From Candidatus Villigracilis adiacens (lineage in GTDB: Bacteria; Chloroflexota; Anaerolineae; Anaerolineales; Villigracilaceae), in the NCBI GenBank assembly GCA_016703605.1, contig JADJBU010000008.1, positions 62,001-126,000 of the forward strand: a stretch of 64,000 bases of DNA, written 5' to 3'. Below the pieces are notes generated by a model. That model was given only the letters and a program-made list of their open reading frames with translations. It did no database searches and was not told the DNA's origin. Within the stretch, counting starts at the first letter, position 1; each line of letters starts with the position of its first letter. The position numbers were made by a program, and so were the translations under genes. This document shows, one piece after another, positions 25,442 to 32,824 of the stretch.

Positions 25442-26090
25442 CAGACCGAAATTTTTCAATATCACCCTGTTGCGGCACGGCGAATCGGTGGGAAACGCCG
25501 AATCGCGCTGGCAGGGTCAGGTGGACTATCCGCTGACCGAGCGCGGACGCGCCCAGGCGAAAGCCCTCGCCGAAAGATGGAAGCGCGAAAAAATGAAATT
25601 CGATTTCGTCGTCTCCAGTCCGCTTTCGCGGGCGCGGGAGACGGCGGAGATCGTCGCCGCCCACCTCGGGTTGACGGTCGAGTTCGAGCCGCTCTGGCTG
25701 GAGCGAAACAACGGCGAGTTTGCCGGGCTGACCCCGCATGAAGTCCGCCAGAATTTTCAGCATCCCGATTTCACCACACCCTACGACCCGGTCGGCAGCG
25801 ATGGCGAAGGGGATTGGGAACTCTTCCTGCGGGCGGGGCAGGCTTTGCATAATTTACTCAAACGCGAACCGGCTCGCTATTTGATCGTCTCGCACGGCGG
25901 GCTGTTGAACCAGGTGATGCACGCCATCGTGGGCATCGTCCCGCAGGCAAACAACGCCGGGACCAGTTTCCGCTTTAGCAACACGGCGTTTGCGCAGACG
26001 TTATACTTCCCCGGCCAGCACCGCTGGGTGGTGGATAAACTCAACGACCACGCCCACTGGTATGACGCGGAGTCGGAGAGACATGCGTAA
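25428..26090 (+). CDS. Histidine phosphatase (phosphoglycerate-mutase-like)
   Basis: Cytoplasmic phosphatase of the histidine phosphatase superfamily. The phospho-histidine motif LLRHGESVGN is at residues 14-23, then SSPLSRARETAEI, and the second catalytic His in IVSHGGLLNQ. The members of this group include broad phosphatases and dephospho-cobalamin or sugar phosphatases; the substrate is undetermined. Translationally coupled to the GT2 gene by overlap. A perfect heptanucleotide array follows. Confidence 0.85.
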   Translation: MTETSRPKFFNITLLRHGESVGNAESRWQGQVDYPLTERGRAQAKALAERWKREKMKFDFVVSSPLSRARETAEIVAAHLGLTVEFEPLWLERNNGEFAGLTPHEVRQNFQHPDFTTPYDPVGSDGEGDWELFLRAGQALHNLLKREPARYLIVSHGGLLNQVMHAIVGIVPQANNAGTSFRFSNTAFAQTLYFPGQHRWVVDKLNDHAHWYDAESERHA

Positions 26091-26100
26091 GGTGTGATGC

Positions 26101-26184
<84 letters not shown>

Positions 26185-26193
26185 ATAACTCTC

Positions 26194-27279
26194 ATGACCC
26201 TTCCCAATCAAAACACTGAAATGAAATTCCTCATCCTCGGCGCGGGCGCGATTGGCACGTACATCGGCGGTTCGCTCGTGCTGGCGGGATATCCCGTCGT
26301 CTTCGTCGAACAACCGCGAATGGTGGAGGAGTTGCGCCAAAAAGGGCTGCGGCTCGATTTGACGATTGACGAAAGACGAAAGACGAAGGATGTCAGCATC
26401 GTCGAGCCGCGTTCTTTTGTGATCGTTCCATCATTGGAAGACGCGTTGAAATTCGGTCCCTTCGATGCGGGCATCTTCGCGCTCAAGTCCTTCGATACCG
26501 CTTCGGCTCTCGAAACGCTCAAACCCTTTGCCGAAAAACTGCCGCCCTTCCTCTGCCTCTCCAACGGCGCGGACAATGAGCCGATGATCGCGGGCGCGTT
26601 CGGGAAGGATAAAGTCGTCTACGGCACGGTCACCACCGCCATCGGCAGGCGCGGACCGGGAGACGTCATCCTCGAAAAATTGCGCGGCGTGGGCGTGGCG
26701 GCGGGGCATCCGCTTTCGGAGAAACTGGTCGCCGCGCTGGAAAAAGCCTACCTCAAATGTTTTCTGTACCCCGACGCTTTGAGCATGAAATGGTCGAAGA
26801 TGCTGACGAACCTGGTCTCCAATCCCACCTCGGCGATTCTCAACATGACGGCGGCGCAGGTCTTCGCGGATAAACGCCTTTACAAACTTGAGATCGCCAT
26901 GCTCAAGGAATGTCTCGCCGTGATGAAAGCCATGAACCTCGAAGTGACCGACCTGCCGGGCACGCCCGTTAAAGCGCTGGCGTTCGCCACCAAACTTCCG
27001 GTCTGGCTCTCGAAACCCTTCCTCTCCAAAGCCGCAGGCAGCGGACGCGGCGGCAAGATGCCCTCCTTCCACATTGACCTGTATTCCGGTCGCCCACAAA
27101 GCGAAGTGGAATTTTTGCACGGCGCCGTCGTCCGTGAAGGCAAGGCGCGTGGAATCCCGACTCCGGTCAATCAAGTTCTCACCGAAACGCTGATGGCTCT
27201 GACGAAGAAGGAAATTCCGCTCGAAGAATTTGCGGGGAAGCCGGAGAGGTTGTTGGAGAAAGTGGAAAGTAGAAAGTAG
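26194..27279 (+). CDS. Ketopantoate-reductase-like NADPH oxidoreductase
   Basis: N-terminal Rossmann domain with FLILGAGAIGTYIGGSLVLAGY, and the ApbA_C domain with the catalytic-type Lys in KWSKMLTNLVSNPTSAI. It is longer (361 aa) than standard PanE (about 300) and may act on another 2-oxo acid. The start at 26194 or the ATG at 26221 are both possible; neither has a ribosome site. Codons at 26361-26388 consist of a GACGAAA-type heptamer run encoding a charged DERRKTKD insertion, and the last codons (VESRK) and stop are supplied by a GAAAGTG array. Confidence 0.8.
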   Translation: MTLPNQNTEMKFLILGAGAIGTYIGGSLVLAGYPVVFVEQPRMVEELRQKGLRLDLTIDERRKTKDVSIVEPRSFVIVPSLEDALKFGPFDAGIFALKSFDTASALETLKPFAEKLPPFLCLSNGADNEPMIAGAFGKDKVVYGTVTTAIGRRGPGDVILEKLRGVGVAAGHPLSEKLVAALEKAYLKCFLYPDALSMKWSKMLTNLVSNPTSAILNMTAAQVFADKRLYKLEIAMLKECLAVMKAMNLEVTDLPGTPVKALAFATKLPVWLSKPFLSKAAGSGRGGKMPSFHIDLYSGRPQSEVEFLHGAVVREGKARGIPTPVNQVLTETLMALTKKEIPLEEFAGKPERLLEKVESRK

Positions 27280-27306
27280 AAAGTGGAAAGTGGAAAGTGG
27301 AAAGCC
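27258..27306. repeat. Heptanucleotide array supplying a stop codon (GAAAGTG type)
   Basis: Seven units in register (GAAAGTG, GAAAGTA, GAAAGTA, GAAAGTG x3, GAAAGCC). The TAG that ends the reductase lies within it. A CCCTGAGC ... GTCGAAGGG sequence (27309-27340), common in environmental genomes as a dispersed repeat, follows. Confidence 0.9.
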
Positions 27307-27358
27307 TGCCCTGAGCCGTCGTGCTGAGTTTGTCGAAGGGTGGAAAGTTGGCAACCCG

Positions 27359-27407
27359 CAATCTCCAATCACTAATCTCCAATTACCAATTACAAATTAC
27401 AAATTAC
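27359..27407. repeat. Heptanucleotide array before the uridine-kinase-like gene
   Basis: CAATCTC, CAATCAC, TAATCTC, CAATTAC, CAATTAC, AAATTAC, AAATTAC, followed by CCC and the ATG at 27411. No Shine-Dalgarno. Confidence 0.9.
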
Positions 27408-27410
27408 CCC

Positions 27411-29102
27411 ATGATCCACATCACTCAACCCACTCCCACCGTCCAACTCCACCTTCCCAGCGGCAAGACCCTCACCGGTCCGCGCGGGACGAAGGTGGGC
27501 GAGTTTCTCGCGCAGGTCAAAGATGAATTTTCCGCGCCGGTTGTGGCGGCAGTCATCAATAACGAGATTCACGAACTGACCTACCCGATCAGGATCGAAT
27601 CGAACTGCATCCCCATCACCATGGACGGCGCCGACGGCGCGCGCATCTACCGCCGTTCGCTTGTCTTTCTGCTGGAGGTCGCCTTTTCGCAGTCCTTCGA
27701 CCAGGGCTGCCTGATCATTGACCATTCGGTTTCCTCCGGCGGATTTTATTGCGAGGTCAAGGAACGCGATCCGCTTTCGCAGAAGGACCTCGACGCGCTC
27801 GAAAAGCAGATGCAAAAACTGGTCGTCGAAGACCGCGCTTTCGACCGCCGCGAAGCCCCGGTTCAGGAAGCCGTCGGATATTTCACCAATCGCGGGCACG
27901 AAGACAAACTGCGCCTGCTCAAACACCGCCGCAAGGAATACCTCACCCTCTACAGCCTCGACGGATACATGGACTACATGCACGGCTACATGGTTCCGTC
28001 CACGGGCTATCTCAAATGGTTTGCGTTCAAAAAGGTTAATGGCGGATTCATCCTTCAATATCCGCGCCGCCATGCGCCGACAAAACTTGAACCGCTCGGC
28101 GATTATCCCAAACTCATCCGCGCTTTTCGCCAATACGGCGACTGGCTCGAAACCCTGCGCATTGACAGCGTCGGCGTGTTGAACGACGCCATCGCATCGG
28201 GACGCGCCGATGAGATCATCCTCGTCTCCGAGGCTTTGCACGAACAGCACATCGCCGACATCGCCCAGCAGATCGCCGAACGAAAATCGCGCATCATCCT
28301 CATCGCGGGTCCGTCGTCGTCGGGCAAGACCACATCTTCGCGCCGCCTCGCCATTCAACTGCTCGCGCGCGGCATTTCGCCCTATCCGCTCGAACTCGAT
28401 AATTATTTCATTGACCGCGACCAGACTCCGCTCGATGAAAACGGCGCCCACGACTTTGAAGCGCTCGAAGCCCTGAACCTGAACCGGCTTGCGGGCGACA
28501 TCGAAAAACTTCTCAGCGGCGAAGAAGTTCAACTCCCAAGATACAACTTCAAGACCGGGCGAAGCGAGGAGGGGGATGTGATTCGACTCCGCGACGGGCA
28601 GCCGCTCATCCTCGAAGGGATTCACGGAATGAACCCACGCCTCATCCCTGACCGTTGGTCTGATTCAGCGTTTCGACTTTATGTCTCCGCCCTGACCCAG
28701 CTCAACCTGGACCGCCACAACCGCGTTTCGACGACCGACACGCGACTCATCCGCCGCATGGTGCGCGACGCTCGCGAACGCGGTTATCCAGCGCAGGCGA
28801 CCATCTCGCGCTGGGAGTCGGTGCGGCGCGGCGAGAAGCGGCATATTTTTCCATATCAAGAGAACGCGGATGTGATGTTCAACTCGGCGCTGGTCTACGA
28901 ACTCTCGGCGTTGAAGCCGCTGGTCGAGCCGTTACTGCGCCAGGTTCCGCACAACGCCCCCGAATACATCGAAGCCCGCCGCCTGCTGGCTTTCCTCGAT
29001 TGGTTCCTGCCGCTGGATGCGAATCTAATTCCAATGAATTCCATCGTACGCGAGTTTCTGGGGGATTCGAGTTTGAAGGATTTCAAGATCTGGCGGGGAT
29101 GA
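27411..29102 (+). CDS. TGS-domain uridine kinase-like protein
   Basis: A TGS domain (residues about 8-70) is followed by a threonyl-tRNA-synthetase-like second additional domain (about 75-230, with YFTNRGHEDKLRLLKHRRKEY) and a C-terminal P-loop kinase of the uridine kinase/phosphoribulokinase family: AGPSSSGKTTSSRR near residue 298, LDNYFIDRDQTP, LEGIHGMNP. The architecture is known in bacteria as a nucleoside kinase fused to TGS; the TGS part may bind a nucleotide or RNA. 563 aa from the ATG at 27411; the upstream open frame is repeat sequence. Confidence 0.85.
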   Translation: MIHITQPTPTVQLHLPSGKTLTGPRGTKVGEFLAQVKDEFSAPVVAAVINNEIHELTYPIRIESNCIPITMDGADGARIYRRSLVFLLEVAFSQSFDQGCLIIDHSVSSGGFYCEVKERDPLSQKDLDALEKQMQKLVVEDRAFDRREAPVQEAVGYFTNRGHEDKLRLLKHRRKEYLTLYSLDGYMDYMHGYMVPSTGYLKWFAFKKVNGGFILQYPRRHAPTKLEPLGDYPKLIRAFRQYGDWLETLRIDSVGVLNDAIASGRADEIILVSEALHEQHIADIAQQIAERKSRIILIAGPSSSGKTTSSRRLAIQLLARGISPYPLELDNYFIDRDQTPLDENGAHDFEALEALNLNRLAGDIEKLLSGEEVQLPRYNFKTGRSEEGDVIRLRDGQPLILEGIHGMNPRLIPDRWSDSAFRLYVSALTQLNLDRHNRVSTTDTRLIRRMVRDARERGYPAQATISRWESVRRGEKRHIFPYQENADVMFNSALVYELSALKPLVEPLLRQVPHNAPEYIEARRLLAFLDWFLPLDANLIPMNSIVREFLGDSSLKDFKIWRG

Positions 29103-29110
29103 TGTAACCC

Positions 29111-29468
29111 TTATTTCAATAGCGGCAGATAAAGGATTTGCCCTTCCAGTTCGCCATGTTCACACGACTCGGCGATGAAAAGAATTTCCTCTATGGCAGT
29201 TCCGATGGGAACTTTGCGGTTGACCTCGATTACTCCGGGCATATATTTCCCGGTTTCCACCCTTTGGTAAGGCGTATTTTGTGATTGTTGCCACGTCATG
29301 AGTCAGTAAAACGCGGTCTTCTTTCGCCGCCCACTCCAATACAGCAGGGTCGTCGGCGGAGAATAAACCCACATCCTGAACACGGACTATATCAAGATCG
29401 GGTTTTATCCTCAACAACCCGCGATAGATGGTGTTGTTGAAGTTTTCGTCTGCGACGAGGAAAAGCAT
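29111..29468 (-). pseudogene. DUF5615 PIN-like toxin gene, frameshifted
   Basis: The first part (MLFLVADENFNNTIYRGLLR ... LLTHDVATITKYA) matches the DUF5615 PIN-like toxin family. The family ending (MPGVIEVNRKVPIGTAIEEI ... EGQILYLPLL) lies in another frame of the same strand. Removing one base near 29268-29270 (AAGG to AGG on the + strand) would join them as KYAYQRVETG. It therefore carries a 1-nt insertion: a decayed toxin, or a sequencing or assembly error. The partner antitoxin upstream is intact and its stop abuts this start. Confidence 0.8.
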
Positions 29469-29804
29469 CTACTTTTTACCCGTCTTGGCGCGCGCTAGAA
29501 GTCTTTCACGAATTCCCGATGTGTTAAATCTTTTCTCATTAAGAAGGTAAACCTCTCGCGCCTGTTTTTCGCGCCGTTTGAGGTAGGCATCCACCTGTTT
29601 TTTTTGTCGAAGATAATAGCCAATGACCGAATAGATATCCGCCAGCGGTACGGACGGGTATTGATAGGCGATTTCCTCCGCTGTTGAACCATCGTTGAAT
29701 GCGCCGATGATGGTATCAAGCGTGACGCGTGTTCCGCTTACGAGGATGACGCCATCCTTGTTTGTTTTTATGGGTACGATTTCTCGAACTGTTGTGACAG
29801 CCAT
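29469..29804 (-). CDS. DUF433 antitoxin
   Basis: 111 aa. It contains the DUF433 pattern: VSGTRVTLDTIIGAFNDGSTAEEIAYQYPSV followed by ADIYSVIGYYLRQKKQVDAYL, a VapB-like helix-turn-helix. DUF433 genes regularly precede DUF5615 toxins, exactly as here with adjacent stop and start. The C-terminal 35 residues are basic. It is 14 nt downstream of the DUF92 gene and may be cotranscribed with it. Confidence 0.85.
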   Translation of the reverse strand: MAVTTVREIVPIKTNKDGVILVSGTRVTLDTIIGAFNDGSTAEEIAYQYPSVPLADIYSVIGYYLRQKKQVDAYLKRREKQAREVYLLNEKRFNTSGIRERLLARAKTGKK

Positions 29805-29818
29805 ACGATTTGCCTTTC

Positions 29819-30607
29819 TTATGCAAAGTATAGCACGAGCGCAACCGCCGCCCCGAACGCGCCACAGGAGAAATTGACCAGGTCATTGTCCAGCCACTTC
29901 CAGCCGCGGAGGTGGACGGTCTCTGCGCCGCAGGTGTGGAGGGGATGTTTCTCGGTCTCTTTTTTATCGGTGGGGCAGTAGTACATGGCTTGGACGGTGC
30001 CGCCGATCAGGGAGTCGAAGAGCGAACCAGCCAACCCGGAGATAGTGATCAGTGGGAGGAGTGACCAGTTCCCAGTTAAGAGAGAGGCGAGGAAGGCGAT
30101 TAACGCTGATCCGGCTAGGGAGGCGAGGGTGCCGACCAGCGAGATTCCGCCCGAGGTGCCTTTTTCCACCGTTTTAAATAAGTTTGTGATCATGCGCGGA
30201 GGATTGGGATTCAGCACGCCGAGTTCGGTTGCCCAGGTGTCGGCGTTGACGGCGGCGAGAGAGGCGGCGAAGCCAACCCATACCCAGGGTTCGTTGGGAT
30301 AAAAATAATGCAATGCGGCGAAGAAGGTGGCGATGCCGCCATTGCCAAAGACCTGACCGGCATCACGCTCATGCCCTTTGGAGAATTTTTCTTCGAGAGC
30401 CGCTTTGCGTTTTTTGAAGGCGCGGCTTAACGCGGAGGATGTGATGAAGAAGGTGAGCAATAGAATCGCCCATGCTAAACCGCCGATCCCGAAGATGATT
30501 GTGCCGGTGAAGGCGGCGGCAACGGCTCCGCTTTTGTTGAGGCTGCGGGCTTTGTAGGCGAGGAAGGCGATGAGAAGAGCGAGGAGAAAACCGAGGAGGA
30601 GTTGCAT
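29819..30607 (-). CDS. DUF92 membrane protein (VTE6/phytyl-phosphate-kinase-like)
   Basis: 262 aa, about six hydrophobic segments. Family signatures are LNKSGAVAAAFTGTIIFGIGG, AAVNADTWATELGVL and GTSGGISLVGTLASLAGSA. Plant VTE6 and cyanobacterial homologues act on phytyl phosphate; bacterial members are otherwise uncharacterised. An isoprenoid link is possible, since a geranylgeranyl-reductase-type enzyme is also in the window, but the two genes are far apart. Its start is preceded by a degenerate heptanucleotide region. Confidence 0.8.
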   Translation of the reverse strand: MQLLLGFLLALLIAFLAYKARSLNKSGAVAAAFTGTIIFGIGGLAWAILLLTFFITSSALSRAFKKRKAALEEKFSKGHERDAGQVFGNGGIATFFAALHYFYPNEPWVWVGFAASLAAVNADTWATELGVLNPNPPRMITNLFKTVEKGTSGGISLVGTLASLAGSALIAFLASLLTGNWSLLPLITISGLAGSLFDSLIGGTVQAMYYCPTDKKETEKHPLHTCGAETVHLRGWKWLDNDLVNFSCGAFGAAVALVLYFA

Positions 30608-30613
30608 GGAATG

Positions 30614-30677
30614 GGTTGAAGGTTGCAGGTTGAATGTTGGAAGGTTTTGAACTTGTAACCTTCAACGTTGAACTTTT
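30614..30677. repeat. Degenerate heptanucleotide array (GGTTGAA type)
   Basis: GGTTGAA, GGTTGCA, GGTTGAA, TGTTGGA, then a spacer and complementary TAACCTT and CAACGTT units. It resembles the glpK-glpD array in sequence and in its two complementary halves. Confidence 0.65.
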
Positions 30678-31584
30678 AAACTGGTGTGGTGATGATGAAT
30701 AGAACGGCTAAAAGAAAAAGCAGGCTGGTGAATGTGCTCGAGCCCCAAACGATGAAGGCGAGCGTTCGTTCGCGGTCCCAGCGATAGAAGTAGAGACCGG
30801 CGATCCAACCTGCGACTGTCAGTAAAAGACTCGCAACCGGGAAGATGATCAGTTGTGAGGAGGGGACAGTTTCTAATGCGCCGCCTGATGCTTGGACACC
30901 GAGTGCCACTTGTGGGGTGGTGGGGATGATCAGGCTTGCCCAAATGAACAAGCCGATGTTGAGAAAGAGCGCCGAAAGCCACAGGTAACGCGCCATGCCG
31001 CTTTCCCATGCTTGTGAGACGATGAAAGAAGGATAGACCGATTTGGCTTCTGCGGGAGCAAGGCTGCCCAATTCAGTGGCGCGGGCGAAGGTTTGGGTCA
31101 GCCCAGCGGGATTGTCTGGTGAAATTACAAACACGCGTTTGGCGGTTGCGACGATCAAAAGTTTTTTTGCATCTGATGCGATGAATTCCACACTGCCAAG
31201 GTCTGGGTGGCGGCGAATGCCAAGCAACGCACCAGGCAAAGGCAAAGCAGGCAGGCGGAGCGGGTTGGTCAGATCTTCGGCGGGGCGCATCCATTCGATG
31301 TCTGAGAGGGGGATGTCTTCGACGCGCAAACCCCAATGGATGGCGAGACTGTCGCGGTCTATTTCATAACTTCCGCGATACAGGGCAAAGATGCGATATG
31401 CAAAAAAAGGAATCGGCACAAATGCCGCCAGCGAGACCAGGAGCCAGATGAGAAAGGCGGGTCCCACGTCGGCGGCGGAGAGTTGGAAGAAGCCGACGAT
31501 CACCACCGCCGTCAGCGCGAGGAGGAGGATGCCGTGAATGAGAAGTCCGCGTTGTTTGGGCGGGGGGAATTGTCCGGTGTTCAT
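30676..31584 (-). CDS. Membrane protein with PH-like domain
   Basis: 302 aa. Two N-terminal helices (residues about 13-35 and 42-68), a cytoplasmic region with bacterial PH-domain features (SYEIDRDSLAIHWGLRVEDIPLSDIEWM ... KRVFVISPDN), then three C-terminal helices. No enzyme motif. The last bases overlap the heptanucleotide region. A related arrangement (helices plus PH-like module) is seen in 38374-39270. Function unknown. Confidence 0.65.
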   Translation of the reverse strand: MNTGQFPPPKQRGLLIHGILLLALTAVVIVGFFQLSAADVGPAFLIWLLVSLAAFVPIPFFAYRIFALYRGSYEIDRDSLAIHWGLRVEDIPLSDIEWMRPAEDLTNPLRLPALPLPGALLGIRRHPDLGSVEFIASDAKKLLIVATAKRVFVISPDNPAGLTQTFARATELGSLAPAEAKSVYPSFIVSQAWESGMARYLWLSALFLNIGLFIWASLIIPTTPQVALGVQASGGALETVPSSQLIIFPVASLLLTVAGWIAGLYFYRWDRERTLAFIVWGSSTFTSLLFLLAVLFIITTPV

Positions 31585-31601
31585 GCCGTCGGAGTTTGGG
31601 G

Positions 31602-32075
31602 TTAATCCAGAAAGAGGTCTTTGATGAAAACGGTCTTTGGGCTTTGTTCCTTGACGATCAGATTCAGTGAGCCGCCCTCGTCGATTCCGTAGACATCCGG
31701 GTTGCCCGGCAGTTTGATGCGCGACTGGTAATCTTCTCCGTTGACTTTGTAGTCCACCACGGCGTAATAGGAATAATTGCGCCTGCCCTGATTGTTACGC
31801 GACGAGGCGGTTTCGTCTATGCGCGAGACCCTGCCTTTGATGGTGATTCCCTCGCGAAAAACGGACGTGGCAGCCATATATCGGTATGCCGTCCAAAGAA
31901 TTCCCGCCAGGCTCAGCAACCCGAGCAGATACGGCAGGAACGGGATGGAAATCGTCTCGCCCATGAAATAGGTCGCCAGTTGAAACAGCGGGGGAAAGAG
32001 CGCCATGGCAAGCGCGTTTTTCAGGACGGAGTCTCGCATGATCAGTTTGCCGATGGCGGGTGTTGGGTTTTCCAT
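31602..32075 (-). CDS. DUF3592-like membrane protein, copy 1
   Basis: 157 aa. Two helices (residues about 22-67), then a beta-rich domain with EGITIKGRVSRIDET, NYSYYAVVDYKVNGEDYQSRIKLPG and KEQSPKTVFIKDLFLD. The same blocks occur in order in 32333-32821, so the two are paralogues separated by a mobile-element-like repeat. The family usually has a periplasmic or cytoplasmic beta sandwich of unknown role. Confidence 0.7.
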   Translation of the reverse strand: MENPTPAIGKLIMRDSVLKNALAMALFPPLFQLATYFMGETISIPFLPYLLGLLSLAGILWTAYRYMAATSVFREGITIKGRVSRIDETASSRNNQGRRNYSYYAVVDYKVNGEDYQSRIKLPGNPDVYGIDEGGSLNLIVKEQSPKTVFIKDLFLD

Positions 32076-32156
32076 AATGAGTTCCTTTTATGATTACAGT
32101 GCAGGGCGTTTTTGATAAAACACCGCCTGAGTTTTGCCATCGCACAGAGAACGGCG

Positions 32157-32288
32157 GTAACTACTCAGCCAATTCACTACCTCGCCTTGTCATTTCGAGT
32201 GGCGCGAGGCGCCACGAGAAATCTTTCTCAATATTGCGCAAGATTTCTCCTCGCTGGCGCTCGTCGAAATGACAGGCTGGGTAGTTAC
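32157..32288. mobile_element. 132-bp IS66-type MITE with 8-bp target duplication
   Basis: Ends GTAACTACTCAGCC (32157-32170) and GGCTGGGTAGTTAC (32275-32288), 13 of 14 complementary. It is flanked directly by GAACGGCG at 32149-32156 and 32289-32296. Ends starting GTAA with 8-bp duplications are the hallmark of IS66-family elements. Inside is a second inverted repeat: TGTCATTTCGAG ... AGAAATCTT facing AAGATTTCT ... CGAAATGACA. No ORF, so it would need a transposase in trans. Confidence 0.8.
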
Positions 32289-32332
32289 GAACGGCGGCAG
32301 ATTTAGCCCTGACGTATTCAGTCTCTCCGTAT

Positions 32333-32821
32333 TTAGAAACGGCTGAAATAGACGTTTTTGATCAGGACTTTTTGCGGCGAAGATTCTTTGTACATCAATT
32401 CGACTTCCTGCTTGTCGTGGATGTTATAGACGGAACCGGAATTGGGCATCCGAATTTGCTTTTTATAGGTCTCGCCGTTGACCACGTAACGGACATTGAC
32501 GTAATACGAATAGCGTTTGGATTTTACGCGATTCCAATCGTCCTTTTCCTTCGTGACGTGATGATCGAAGCCTTCCACGATTCCCTTCACGGTGACGCCG
32601 TCGCGCAGGGTGGAGATGACTGTGTTGTATCGAACTGCAAAGACAACCAGCCCCACCAAAGCGACCGGCAACGCCACGGCAAGGACGACCGGCGCTATGG
32701 CGGGGTCCGCATAGAATACACCGCCCGAAAAAACGAGAGCGATAACCACCGCCTGTATTGCGTACGTGATCGTAAAATCTTTTCGATACAGGGCAACGAC
32801 GTTCGGTATTTTGTTTTGCAT
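32333..32821 (-). CDS. DUF3592-like membrane protein, copy 2
   Basis: 162 aa paralogue of 31602-32075: two helices (about 22-65), then DGVTVKGIVEGFDHHVTKEK, RYSYYVNVRYVVNGETYKKQ, and KESSPQKVLIKNVYFSRF at the C-terminus. Divergence is large outside these blocks, so the duplication is old, and the MITE inserted between them later. Function unknown. Confidence 0.7.
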   Translation of the reverse strand: MQNKIPNVVALYRKDFTITYAIQAVVIALVFSGGVFYADPAIAPVVLAVALPVALVGLVVFAVRYNTVISTLRDGVTVKGIVEGFDHHVTKEKDDWNRVKSKRYSYYVNVRYVVNGETYKKQIRMPNSGSVYNIHDKQEVELMYKESSPQKVLIKNVYFSRF

Positions 32822-32824
32822 ATG

